DNA from: Leclercia sp. AS011
GTDB taxonomy: Bacteria > Pseudomonadota > Gammaproteobacteria > Enterobacterales > Enterobacteriaceae
NCBI RefSeq assembly: GCF_037152535.1
Contig: NZ_JBBCMA010000003.1
Coordinates: 255,521 to 319,520, forward strand
Length of the DNA: 64,000 bases
Direction: 5' to 3'
Of the stretch, positions 19,705 through 28,603 are shown piece after piece. The translations under genes were made by a program, and so were the position numbers. The notes under the pieces are model-generated. The model saw nothing but the letters and a program-made list of their open reading frames with translations. It ran no database searches and had not been told where the DNA came from. Within the stretch, counting starts at the first letter, position 1; every line of letters starts with the position of its first letter.

Positions 19705-20310
19705 ATGTCCAGCAATGAGCTCGTTACTGAATTTCTGCTAGCCGCCGAACAGGGAAATGCCGACGCATTAAAAGCCTGTCTGGAGAAAGGGGTGGATATT
19801 AACGCCACCAACCGACAGAAAAGAACCGCCGTTATTATTGCCAGCCTGAATAAACATTATCCCTGCGTGGAATTGCTGATTGCCGCCGGGGCCAATATCG
19901 ACCAGCAGGATCAGACCTGTTTCAACCCGTTCCTCATCAGCTGCCTGACCAACGATCTCACCCTGCTGCGCCTGGTGCTGCCAGCCAGGCCGGACCTCGA
20001 CCGCCTGACCCGTTTTGGCGGCGTGGGCATCACCCCGGCCAGCGAAAAAGGCCATCTGGAGGTGGTGCAGGAGCTGCTGACCCACACCGACATCAACGTC
20101 AACCACACCAACTTCGTGGGCTGGACGCCGCTGCTGGAGGCCATCGTCCTCAATGACGGCGGTGCCCGCCAGCAGGCCATCGTCAAGCTGCTGCTCGACC
20201 ACGGCGCCAACCCGCACATGACCGACAAATACGGCAAATCCCCCCTCGAACTGGCGCGGGAAAAAGGCTTCAGCGAGATCGCCGATCTGCTGATCGCCGC
20301 CGGCGCGTAA
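19705..20310 (+). CDS. Ankyrin-repeat protein of the fdrA cluster
   Basis: 201 residues, no signal peptide, about five ankyrin repeats (for example GNADALKACLEKGVDINATN, VELLIAAGANIDQQD, KLLLDHGANPHMTDKYGKSPLELA). It is presumably a cytoplasmic protein-protein adaptor. AGGAG at 9 nt supports the ATG at 19705; upstream extension of the frame lacks a start signal. It is the first gene of the catabolic operon; a GGCCAG...CTGGCC hairpin (20318-20339) lies in the 105-bp gap to fdrA. What it binds cannot be inferred. Confidence 0.85.
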   Translation: MSSNELVTEFLLAAEQGNADALKACLEKGVDINATNRQKRTAVIIASLNKHYPCVELLIAAGANIDQQDQTCFNPFLISCLTNDLTLLRLVLPARPDLDRLTRFGGVGITPASEKGHLEVVQELLTHTDINVNHTNFVGWTPLLEAIVLNDGGARQQAIVKLLLDHGANPHMTDKYGKSPLELAREKGFSEIADLLIAAGA

Positions 20311-20415
20311 TACCCCCGGCCAGCCGTTTCGCGCTGGCCTGCACGAAAACCAGCCTTTTCCATCATGCCTGCGGGCGTGATGTGGCCCCCTTTTGCCCGC
20401 ATCCAGGAGGACGTT

Positions 20416-21957
20416 ATGCCCAGCAAAATCGTTATAAAAAAGAATACTTATTTTGATTCCGTATCGCTGATGTCGGTTTCCACCAAAGCCAATAAACTGC
20501 CCGGCGTGGAGCAGGCCTTTGTCGCCATGGCTACCGAAATGAATAAAGGCGTCTTAAAAAATCTCGGCCTGTTGACCCCGGAATTAGAAGAGGCCAAAAA
20601 CGGCGACCTGATGATCGTCATTAAAGGCGAGGCCGCCAACGACGAAACCCTGGCCGCCATCGAAGCCCTGTTCACCCGTAAAGAGAGCGCGGGCAGCCAT
20701 GAAGCGCGCTACGCCACCCTCGCCAGCGCCAAAACCCACCGTCCTGACGCCAACCTGGCGGTGATTTCCGTCAACGGCACCTTTGCCGCCCGCGAGGCGC
20801 GTCAGGCGCTGGAGAACGATCTCAACGTGATGCTGTTCTCCGATAACGTCTCCCTCGACGACGAGCTGGCGCTCAAGCAGCTGGCCCACGAGAAAGGGCT
20901 GCTGATGATGGGGCCAGACTGCGGCACCGCCATCATTAACGGGGCCGGGCTGTGCTTTGCCAACGCGGTGCGCCGCGGGCCGATTGGTATCGTCGGCGCG
21001 TCCGGCACCGGCAGCCAGGAGCTGAGCGCGCGCATCCACGAGTTCGGCGGCGGGATCTCCCAGCTGATCGGCACCGGCGGGCGCGATCTGAGTGAAAAAA
21101 TCGGCGGCCTGATGATGCTCGACGCCATCGCCATGCTGGAGGCGGACGACGCCACCCAGGTCATCGCCCTGATCTCCAAACCCCCAGCCCCTGCGGTGGC
21201 TGAAAAAGTGCTGGCCCGCGCCCGCGCCTGCCGCAAACCGGTGGTGGTCTGCTTCCTCGGTCGCAATCAACCTCCTGCCGATGAAGAGGGCCTGCAGTTT
21301 GCCCGCGGCACCAAAGAGGCGGCGCTGAAAGCGGTTCTGCTCACCGGCATCAAAAAAGAGTCGCTGGATCTGCACCCGCTCAACTGGCCGCTGATCGAAG
21401 AGGTACGCGCCCGCCTGACCCCGCAGCAGAAGTACATTCGCGGTCTGTTCTGCGGCGGCACCCTGTGCGACGAAGCCATGTTCGCCGCGCTGGAAAAGTA
21501 CGACGACGTCTACAGCAACATTCAGCCGGATCCGGCTAAGCGCCTGAGTGATATCAACGTCAGCCAGGCCCACACCTTCCTCGACTTTGGCGACGACGAC
21601 TTCACCAACGGCAAGCCGCACCCGATGATCGACCCGACCAACCGCATCAGCCGCCTGCTGCAGGAGGCGCGGGATCCGGAGGTGGGCGTCATCGTGATGG
21701 ACTTCGTCCTCGGGTTCGGATCCCATGAAGATCCGGTGGGCGTGATGATCGAGGCGATCAAGGAGGCGCAGGCCATTGCGAAGGCGGATAACCGTCCTCT
21801 GGAAATTCTCGGCTACGTGCTCGGCACCGACCAGGATACCCCGTCCCTGACCCAGCAGTGCCAGCTTCTGACCGATGCGGGCGTGATCTGGGCCAGCAGC
21901 AGTACCAACACCGGATTACTGGCACGTGAATTTGTCTGCAAAGGGGAGAAAGCATAA
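20416..21957 (+). CDS. fdrA: FdrA-family acyl-CoA synthetase-like protein
   Basis: 513 residues with succinyl-CoA-synthetase-like domains. It carries GASGTGSQEL (nucleotide/CoA-binding loop), MGPDCGTAI, ISKPPAPAVAEKV and the DFGDDDFTNGKPHPMIDP block. It is homologous to E. coli FdrA, which together with YlbE and YlbF has been assigned as oxamate carbamoyltransferase of allantoin fermentation. It is shorter than the 555-residue E. coli protein and lacks its C-terminal extension. CAGGAGG is 5 nt before the ATG at 20416. Stop and next start overlap (TAATG). No ylbF homologue is present, so the substrate may differ from oxamate. Confidence 0.88.
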   Translation: MPSKIVIKKNTYFDSVSLMSVSTKANKLPGVEQAFVAMATEMNKGVLKNLGLLTPELEEAKNGDLMIVIKGEAANDETLAAIEALFTRKESAGSHEARYATLASAKTHRPDANLAVISVNGTFAAREARQALENDLNVMLFSDNVSLDDELALKQLAHEKGLLMMGPDCGTAIINGAGLCFANAVRRGPIGIVGASGTGSQELSARIHEFGGGISQLIGTGGRDLSEKIGGLMMLDAIAMLEADDATQVIALISKPPAPAVAEKVLARARACRKPVVVCFLGRNQPPADEEGLQFARGTKEAALKAVLLTGIKKESLDLHPLNWPLIEEVRARLTPQQKYIRGLFCGGTLCDEAMFAALEKYDDVYSNIQPDPAKRLSDINVSQAHTFLDFGDDDFTNGKPHPMIDPTNRISRLLQEARDPEVGVIVMDFVLGFGSHEDPVGVMIEAIKEAQAIAKADNRPLEILGYVLGTDQDTPSLTQQCQLLTDAGVIWASSSTNTGLLAREFVCKGEKA

Positions 21958-23372
21958 TGACCACCTTATTTAACCAGCCGCTGAACGTAATTAACGTCGG
22001 CATTGCGATGTTCAGCGACGACCTGAAAAAACAGCACGTCCCGGTTACCCACCTCGACTGGACCCCGCCGGGGCAGGGCAATATGCAGGTGGTGGAAGCT
22101 CTCGATCAGCTGGCGGCTAAACCCCTGGCGGAGAAAATCGCTGCTGCTAACAAGATTGCGCTGGAGCGCATTATCCAGTCCCACCCGGTGCTGGTGGGCT
22201 TCGATCAGGCCATCAACGTAGTGCCGGGCATGACCCGCGCCACCATCCTGCACGCCGGTCCGCCGGTGGCATGGGAAAACATGTGCGGCGCGATGAAGGG
22301 CGCGGTCACCGGGGCGTTGGTGTTTGAAGGGCTGGCGACAGACCTGGACGACGCGGCGCGGCTGGCGGCCTCAGGCGACATCACCTTCTCGCCGTGCCAC
22401 GAGCACGACTGCGTGGGCTCGATGGCGGGCGTCACCTCGGCATCGATGTTTATGCACATCGTTGAGAACAAAACCTACGGCAACCGCGCGTTCACCAACC
22501 TCAGCGAGCAGATGGCGAAGATCCTGCGCATGGGGGCCAACGACCAGAGCGTCATTGACCGTCTGAACTGGATGCGCGACGTGCTCGGCCCGATGCTGCG
22601 CGACGCCATGAAGATCATCGGCGAAATCGACCTGCGCCTGATGCTGGCCCAGGCCCTGCACATGGGCGACGAGTGCCACAACCGCAACAACGCGGGCACC
22701 ACGCTGCTGATCCAGGCCCTGACGCCGGGGCTGATCCAGGCGGGCTATCCGGTGGAACAGCAGCGCCAGGTGTTCGAGTTTGTCGCCAGCAGCGACTACT
22801 TCTCCGGCCCGACCTGGATGGCGATGTGCAAAGCCGCGCTGGACGCAGCCCACGACATCGAGTACAGCACCGTGGTCACCACCATGGCGCGCAACGGCTA
22901 CGAGTTTGGCCTGCGCATCTCCGGCCTGCCGGGGCAGTGGTTCACCGGCCCGGCGCAGCAGGTGATTGGCCCGATGTTCGCGGGCTATAAGCCGGAAGAC
23001 TCCGGGCTGGATATCGGCGACAGCGCCATCACCGAAACCTACGGCATCGGCGGTTTTGCCATGGCAACGGCCCCGGCGATTGTCGCCCTGGTAGGCGGCA
23101 CGGTAGAAGAAGCCATCGACTTCTCCCGCCAGATGCGTGAGATCACCCTCGGCGAAAACCCCAACGTCACCATTCCGCTGCTGTCGTTTATGGGCATTCC
23201 CACCGCCATCGACATCACCAAAGTCGCGGGCAGCGGCATTCTGCCGGTGATCAACACCGCGATTGCCCACAAGGACGCCGGGATCGGCATGATTGGGGCG
23301 GGCATCGTTCACCCGCCGTTTAGCTGTTTTGAAAAGGCGCTGTTAACCTTCCGCGATCGCTACTTCCTATAA
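21957..23372 (+). CDS. DUF1116 protein, YlbE-like (putative carbamoyltransferase subunit)
   Basis: 471 residues of the DUF1116/YlbE family. Blocks seen include GMTRATILHAGPPVAWENMCG, MGDECHNRNNAGTTLL and FSPCHEHDCVGSMAGVTSASMF. It overlaps fdrA by one base, which implies a stoichiometric partner. In the E. coli allantoin locus YlbE works with FdrA and YlbF in phosphorolysis of a carbamoylated acid to carbamoyl phosphate. That role is inferred here from family and context only. Confidence 0.85.
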   Translation: MTTLFNQPLNVINVGIAMFSDDLKKQHVPVTHLDWTPPGQGNMQVVEALDQLAAKPLAEKIAAANKIALERIIQSHPVLVGFDQAINVVPGMTRATILHAGPPVAWENMCGAMKGAVTGALVFEGLATDLDDAARLAASGDITFSPCHEHDCVGSMAGVTSASMFMHIVENKTYGNRAFTNLSEQMAKILRMGANDQSVIDRLNWMRDVLGPMLRDAMKIIGEIDLRLMLAQALHMGDECHNRNNAGTTLLIQALTPGLIQAGYPVEQQRQVFEFVASSDYFSGPTWMAMCKAALDAAHDIEYSTVVTTMARNGYEFGLRISGLPGQWFTGPAQQVIGPMFAGYKPEDSGLDIGDSAITETYGIGGFAMATAPAIVALVGGTVEEAIDFSRQMREITLGENPNVTIPLLSFMGIPTAIDITKVAGSGILPVINTAIAHKDAGIGMIGAGIVHPPFSCFEKALLTFRDRYFL

Positions 23373-23383
23373 GGTAAGCATCC

Positions 23384-24937
23384 ATGAAAAGCATGAAACT
23401 GGAGTGGAAAAGAGGTGACTGGGCGGCGTACTTCGGGTTAATGACCAACAACCTGACGAACCTGCTGACCATGATGGGGCTGCTCATTTTTGTCGTCGGC
23501 ATCCCGAAAGAGATTGTTTATGGACGTATTGCGCCAGCCTTCGGGCTGGCGGTACTGGTGGCGAGCGTCTGCTACGCGTGGTTCGGCCTGCAGATGGCGC
23601 GCCAGACCGGGCGTAACGACGTGACCGCACTGCCGTCGGGGCCGAGCGCCCCGTCGATCTTTACCGTGACCTTCCTGGTGCTGATGCCGGTCTATCAGCA
23701 GACCGGCGACGCGGATTTCGCCATCCAGATCGGTCTGGTGTGGTGCTTCGTGGAGGCGATGATCCTCGCGGGCGGCTCCTTCCTCGGGGAAACTATCCGC
23801 AAGATGATCCCGCGTACCGTGCTGCTGTCGTGCCTCTCCGGTCTGGGTCTGCTGCTGCTGGCGATGAACCCGATGCTGCAGGCGTTCGAAGCGCCGACGG
23901 TGTCGTTCATCGTGCTGCTGCTGATCTTCATCAACTGGTTTGGCAAAAAGCCGATCTTCGCCCGCATCCCGACCGGTCTGCTGCTGCTGATCGCCGGTAC
24001 CGCGCTGGCGTGGATCTCCGGCCTGCAAAGCCCGGAAGCGATCAAGGCCTCGATGTCCTCCTTCGGCTTTAACCCGCCGGAAGTGCATATCGACAGCTTT
24101 ATGCAGGGGCTGCCGCACGCGCTGCCGTATCTGGCCTCTGCCGTGCCGCTGGGGCTGGCGAACTACATCTTTGACCTCGAGAACATCGAAAGCGCCCACG
24201 CGGCGGGAGATGAGTACCCGACCCGCAAGGTAATGCTGGCCAACGGTCTGGCATCGATGCTCGGCTGCCTGATGGGCAACCCGTTCCCGGTGACGGTCTA
24301 CGTCGGCCACGCGGGCTGGAAAGCGATGGGGGCGAGCATCGGCTACACGCTGGCCTCCGGCGTGACCATGTTCATCGTGCCGCTGTTCGGGCTGGGGGCC
24401 TTTATGCTCGCCATCATCCCGATGACCGCCATCGTGCCGATTCTGGTGTTTATCGGCGTGGTCACCGCCAACCAGGTGGTGAGGGAGACGCCCAAAGTGG
24501 AGGTGCCCGTCATCTTTATCTGTCTGTTCCCGTGGATCGCCAACTGGGCGCTGACCATGATGAACAGCGTGATGGGGGCGGCGGGCACCAACGCGGCGAA
24601 GATCGGTACCGACGTGCTGCACAGCAAAGGGATCTACTACGAAGGGCTGATGCATCTCGGCAACGGCGCACCGCTCGCCAGCATGCTGTGGGGCTGTATC
24701 GCCATCTTCGCCATCATCAACAAACCGCTGCGCGGTGCGGTCGCCGCCGCGGTCGGTGCGCTGCTGGCTCTGTTCGGGGTGATCCACGCTCCGGTGGTCG
24801 GCTTCGCCGAGGGCAGCTCCCTGACCTTCGTCACCGCCTACCTGATGATGAGCGGCATGTTTGTGGTGAAACACTACCTCGATAGCCGTGAAGCGGCGAG
24901 CGTTGAACCTGCCCCTGTTGCGAAGGAAAACCTATGA
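23384..24937 (+). CDS. NCS2-type nucleobase/cyclic amide permease
   Basis: 517 residues with ~12 TM segments resembling the xanthine/uracil (NCS2, AzgA-like) transporters. NDVTALPSGPSAPSIF and the acidic/amide-rich half-helix FDLENIESAHAAGDEYPTRK match that fold. It lies 11 nt after the ylbE-like gene with an AAGG ribosome site, and its last 4 nt overlap the carbamate kinase start. A nucleobase-type permease in this operon suggests that the imported substrate is a heterocyclic or ureide-like molecule. Confidence 0.82.
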   Translation: MKSMKLEWKRGDWAAYFGLMTNNLTNLLTMMGLLIFVVGIPKEIVYGRIAPAFGLAVLVASVCYAWFGLQMARQTGRNDVTALPSGPSAPSIFTVTFLVLMPVYQQTGDADFAIQIGLVWCFVEAMILAGGSFLGETIRKMIPRTVLLSCLSGLGLLLLAMNPMLQAFEAPTVSFIVLLLIFINWFGKKPIFARIPTGLLLLIAGTALAWISGLQSPEAIKASMSSFGFNPPEVHIDSFMQGLPHALPYLASAVPLGLANYIFDLENIESAHAAGDEYPTRKVMLANGLASMLGCLMGNPFPVTVYVGHAGWKAMGASIGYTLASGVTMFIVPLFGLGAFMLAIIPMTAIVPILVFIGVVTANQVVRETPKVEVPVIFICLFPWIANWALTMMNSVMGAAGTNAAKIGTDVLHSKGIYYEGLMHLGNGAPLASMLWGCIAIFAIINKPLRGAVAAAVGALLALFGVIHAPVVGFAEGSSLTFVTAYLMMSGMFVVKHYLDSREAASVEPAPVAKENL

Positions 24938-25881
24938 AAGAGCTTATGGTCGTCGCCATCGGCGGCAACAGCATTATCAAAGACAACGCCAGCCAGTCGA
25001 TTGAGCACCAGGCGCAGGCGGTGAAAGCGGTCGCGGAATCGGTGCTGGAGATGCTGGCCTCGGACTATGACATCGTCCTCACCCACGGCAACGGGCCGCA
25101 GGTGGGGCTGGATCTGCGCCGGGCGGAAATCGCCCACGAGCGGGAAGGGCTGCCCCTGACCCCGCTGGCGAACTGCGTGGCCGATACCCAGGGCGGGATC
25201 GGCTACCTGATCCAGCAGGCGCTCAACAACCGCCTCGCCGCCCGCGGCGAGCAAAAGGCGGTGACGGTGGTCACCCAGGTTGAGGTCGATAAAAACGACC
25301 CCGGCTTTACCCACCCGACTAAACCGATTGGCGCCTTCTTCAGCGAAGCCCAGCGGGATGAACTGCAACGCGCCCATCCCGACTGGCATTTCGTCGAGGA
25401 TTCGGGTCGGGGATATCGCCGCGTGGTGGCCTCGCCCCAGCCGGTGCGCATCGTCGAAGCCGACGCCATCAAAGCCCTGACGCAAAAAGGCTTTGTGGTG
25501 ATTGGCGCGGGCGGCGGCGGCATTCCGGTGGTGCGTACCGAACAGGGCGACTACCAGAGCGTGGATGCGGTGATCGACAAAGATCTCTCCACCGCGCTAC
25601 TGGCCCGCGAGATCCACGCCAACGTGCTGGTGATCACCACCGGCGTCGAGAAGGTGTGCATCCACTTCGGCAAGCCCAACCAGCAGGCGCTGGAGACGGT
25701 GAGCGTGGCGCAGATGACGCGCTACATGGAAGAGGGCCACTTCCCGGCGGGCAGTATGCTGCCGAAAATCGTCGCCTCGCTGGAATTTCTGCACCACGGC
25801 GGCACGCGGGTGATCATCACCTCGCCGGACTGCCTGCCTGCGGCGCTGCGTGGCGAGACCGGGACCCATATCCTGGCTTAA
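24934..25881 (+). CDS. arcC: Carbamate kinase
   Basis: 315 residues, amino-acid kinase fold. Signature elements are IGGNSI, LTHGNGPQVGLDLRRAE, TPLANCVADTQGGIGYL, GAGGGGIPVV and DAVIDKDLS. It converts carbamoyl phosphate plus ADP to ATP plus carbamate (CO2 and NH3), so it is the energy-conserving step after the FdrA/YlbE-like enzymes. It overlaps the permease gene (ATGA). It is one of several arcC paralogues in enterics; ybcF/allK of the allantoin region is the closest functional analogue. A GGCGGGC...GCCCGCC hairpin follows in the 47-bp gap to the amidohydrolase gene. Confidence 0.93.
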   Translation: MKELMVVAIGGNSIIKDNASQSIEHQAQAVKAVAESVLEMLASDYDIVLTHGNGPQVGLDLRRAEIAHEREGLPLTPLANCVADTQGGIGYLIQQALNNRLAARGEQKAVTVVTQVEVDKNDPGFTHPTKPIGAFFSEAQRDELQRAHPDWHFVEDSGRGYRRVVASPQPVRIVEADAIKALTQKGFVVIGAGGGGIPVVRTEQGDYQSVDAVIDKDLSTALLAREIHANVLVITTGVEKVCIHFGKPNQQALETVSVAQMTRYMEEGHFPAGSMLPKIVASLEFLHHGGTRVIITSPDCLPAALRGETGTHILA

Positions 25882-25928
25882 CCCCGGCGGGCTTTCCGCC
25901 CGCCGCGAGACAATAAAAGGACAAGACA

Positions 25929-27317
25929 ATGAGTGAAAATAAAAGCCGCCGGGAGTTTCTCAGCCAGAGCGGCAAAATCGCCACCGCTGCCACCGCCTGC
26001 GCGCTGTTTGGCGCGACCGGATCCGTCGCGTATGCTGCTGACACCGCAAAACCGACCTGCGAGACGGGCAAACCGATGAACATCACCGCGACACATTACT
26101 ATCTGGACAACGTGCTGCTGGAGGCCGGGTTTAATTTCGACGGCGACGTAGCCGCCAGCACCCGCACCGAGCTGAAAACGCTGGAGATTCACGACGGGAA
26201 AATCGTCGCCCTGCGCGACAATAAAAGCCACGCCGACGCCACGCTGCCGCACTACGATGGCGGCGGCAAGCTGCTGCTCCCGGCGATGCGCGACATGCAC
26301 ATCCATCTGGATAAGACCTTTTACGGCGGCCCGTGGCGCTCGCTCAACCGCCCGGCGGGCACCACCATTCAGGACATGATCCGCCTCGAGCAAAAACTGC
26401 TCCCGGAACTGCAACCTTATACCCAGGAGCGGGCGGAAAAGCTGATCGACCTGATCCAGTCGAAGGGCTCCACCATCGCCCGCAGCCACTGCAACATCGA
26501 GCCCACCTCCGGGCTGAAGAACCTCGAGAATTTGCAGGCGGTTTTATCGCGCCGTAAACCCGGCTTTGACTGTGAAATCGTCGCCTTCCCGCAGCACGGG
26601 CTGTTGCTCTCGAATTCAGAAAAGCTGATGCGCGAGGCGATGCAGGCCGGGGCGCACTACGTCGGCGGGCTGGACCCGACGAACGTCGATGGCGCGATGG
26701 AGAAGTCCCTCGACCTGATGTTCCAGATTGCGCTGGATTACGACAAAGGGGTCGATATTCACCTGCACGAAACCAGCCCGGCGGGCGTCGCGGCGGTGAA
26801 CTACATGGTGCAAACCGTGGAGAAAACCCCCGAGCTGAAGGGCAAGCTGACCATCAGCCACGCCTTTGCCCTGGCGACGCTTAACGAGCAGCAGGTGGAC
26901 GAGATCGCCACCCGCATGGCTGCGCAGCAGGTGACCATCGCCTCCACCGTGCCGATTGGCACCCTGCATATGCCGCTCAAGCAGCTGCGGGATAAAGGGG
27001 TGTTTGTGATGACGGGCACCGACAGCGTGATCGACCACTGGTCGCCGTACGGTCTGGGTGACATGCTGGAAAAAGCCAACCTCTATGCCCAGCTCTATAT
27101 CCGCCCGAACGAGCAGACGCTCTCCCGCGCTTTAGGTATCGCCACCGGCGACGTGCTGCCGCTGAACGACAAAGGCGAACGCGTATGGCCGAAAGCCGGG
27201 GATGCCGCCAGCTTTGTGCTGGTGGACGCCTCCTGCTCCGCCGAAGCGGTAGCGCGCATCTCCCCGCGCACCGCGACCTTCCATAACGGCAACCTGGTGT
27301 GGGGTACGGTGGGCTGA
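25929..27317 (+). CDS. Tat-exported amidohydrolase, cytosine deaminase-like
   Basis: 462 residues. The N-terminus has a twin-arginine signal (SRREFLSQSG, then a hydrophobic stretch and AYA cleavage near residue 36), so the enzyme should fold with its metal in the cytoplasm and act in the periplasm. The TIM-barrel amidohydrolase motifs are present: DMHIHLDK, RSHCNIEP, PQHGLL, DIHLHETS, ISHAFAL and GTDSVIDHW. These resemble cytosine deaminase/TRZ-ATZ enzymes that open or deaminate ring amides. It is last in the operon. I infer that it converts the extracellular substrate to the compound imported by the NCS2 permease. Confidence 0.87.
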   Translation: MSENKSRREFLSQSGKIATAATACALFGATGSVAYAADTAKPTCETGKPMNITATHYYLDNVLLEAGFNFDGDVAASTRTELKTLEIHDGKIVALRDNKSHADATLPHYDGGGKLLLPAMRDMHIHLDKTFYGGPWRSLNRPAGTTIQDMIRLEQKLLPELQPYTQERAEKLIDLIQSKGSTIARSHCNIEPTSGLKNLENLQAVLSRRKPGFDCEIVAFPQHGLLLSNSEKLMREAMQAGAHYVGGLDPTNVDGAMEKSLDLMFQIALDYDKGVDIHLHETSPAGVAAVNYMVQTVEKTPELKGKLTISHAFALATLNEQQVDEIATRMAAQQVTIASTVPIGTLHMPLKQLRDKGVFVMTGTDSVIDHWSPYGLGDMLEKANLYAQLYIRPNEQTLSRALGIATGDVLPLNDKGERVWPKAGDAASFVLVDASCSAEAVARISPRTATFHNGNLVWGTVG

Positions 27318-27323
27318 TGTTGT

Positions 27324-27399
27324 GCCGGGTGGCGGCTACGCCTTACCCGGCCTACGATTCGCGGCTTTTGTAGGCTGGGTAAGCGAAGCGCCACCCGGC
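27324..27399. repeat. BIME (two inverted REP units)
   Basis: GCCGGGTGGCGGCTACGCC... (27324-27356) and an inverted unit ending GCGCCACCCGGC (27370-27399) lie between the convergent amidohydrolase and LysR stops. Such paired REPs act as mRNA 3'-end stabilisers or gyrase/IHF sites. Confidence 0.9.
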
Positions 27400-27400
27400 A

Positions 27401-28321
27401 TTACAGATGATAGCCCGACAGCCGCAACTCCCGGTCAATCCACTCGACAAACTGCTGGATCTTCCAGCTGCGCTCGTTCATGTGCGGCATCACCAGGTGA
27501 TGGGCGTTAATGGCGATCCCCATGCTGTCCGGCAGGACCTGCACTAGCGAGCCATCGTTCAGGTGATCGGTGGCCATCATTTTGCTTTCAAGAATAAATC
27601 CCAGCCCCATGCGCGCCGCCTCAAAGCTCATATAAGAGCGATCGAAGCTCAGGCTGAAGTTGAGCCAGGGCCGGTCGATATTGTGCCAGGCGAACCACTT
27701 CTCCCAGTTCACCAGGGTGCTGGTGGATGAAATCAGCTCCTGCTGTAAGAGCGCCTGCGGAGACGGTACCGGATGCTCACGCAGGTAATCCGGCGAGGCC
27801 AGCACCACCAGTGCATCATTTTTAATGGTCATCACCCGGTAGGCGTCCCAGTCCGGGATGCCGTGGCGAATATCAATATCGATGTTATCCCTGGCGAACT
27901 GCAGGTTCTCATAAGAGCAGGTGAGGTTGAGGATGATATCGGGATATTCGGCGCGGAACTTGCCCAGGCGGCGCAGCAGCCAGGATAAACCGAAGGTCGG
28001 GGAGGAGTGCACGCGCAGCACCGCGTTCTCCTTCTCTTTGATCACCTGCTCGGTGGCGCGCCCGATGGCGCTCATTGCCGCCGAGACCTCCCGCAGATAC
28101 TTCTCTCCGGTAGGCGTCAGGGTGACCCCCTTGCCGCTGCGGATAAACAGCTTTTTGCCCATCCAGGACTCCAGAGAGGCGATCTGATGGCTCACCGCCG
28201 AAGGGGTGACGTTCAGCTGCTCGGCCGCCAGGTGAATGCTCAGGGAGTTAGCGACCGCAATAAAAGACTGAATGTTTCGCAGCGAAGGGATGGATAGCGT
28301 CTGGCGATCCTGCGCGGGCAT
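27401..28321 (-). CDS. LysR-family regulator of the SDR/transketolase operon
   Basis: 306 residues from the ATG at 28321, which has AAGGAG at 8 nt. The frame remains open upstream to 28489 without a start signal. HTH at ~10-65 (SLSIHLAAEQLNVTPSAVSHQ), then a GcvA-type effector domain (SSPTFGLSWLLRRLGKF, DIDIRHGIPDW). It is divergent from the MFS-SDR-transketolase operon across 282 bp, the usual target of such a regulator. Effector unknown. Confidence 0.88.
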   Translation of the reverse strand: MPAQDRQTLSIPSLRNIQSFIAVANSLSIHLAAEQLNVTPSAVSHQIASLESWMGKKLFIRSGKGVTLTPTGEKYLREVSAAMSAIGRATEQVIKEKENAVLRVHSSPTFGLSWLLRRLGKFRAEYPDIILNLTCSYENLQFARDNIDIDIRHGIPDWDAYRVMTIKNDALVVLASPDYLREHPVPSPQALLQQELISSTSTLVNWEKWFAWHNIDRPWLNFSLSFDRSYMSFEAARMGLGFILESKMMATDHLNDGSLVQVLPDSMGIAINAHHLVMPHMNERSWKIQQFVEWIDRELRLSGYHL

Positions 28322-28603
28322 AACCGGTTCTCCTTGAGGATGTTGCGGTAAAAAAACATAACATCCAGGCCCTCCAGCGGCAATATTATTGCGGCTGAAT
28401 GGATTAAACAGGATCGCCGCCACATTTTTCGAAAAACCGATATCCCCACAAACGAAGCCGTTATTTTTATGACACACTTCGCGAATCAAATTTATCTCAG
28501 CAATAAATGAGTTTTATTGAATGGTGTTTCAAACGTAAGCCGATATATTGAGTTTGAACGCGAAATTAAAACGACTCACGTTGTTCGAATAATGAGGTAA
28601 AAC

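Noticed and set aside
27324..27399. Repeated palindromes as a CRISPR array
   Set aside because: The units are scattered REP/BIME elements with alternating orientation, no regular spacers and no cas genes.
28322..28489. N-terminal extension of the LysR gene up to 28489
   Set aside because: The strong AAGGAG site and the family-typical start are at 28321; the extension occupies the divergent promoter region.
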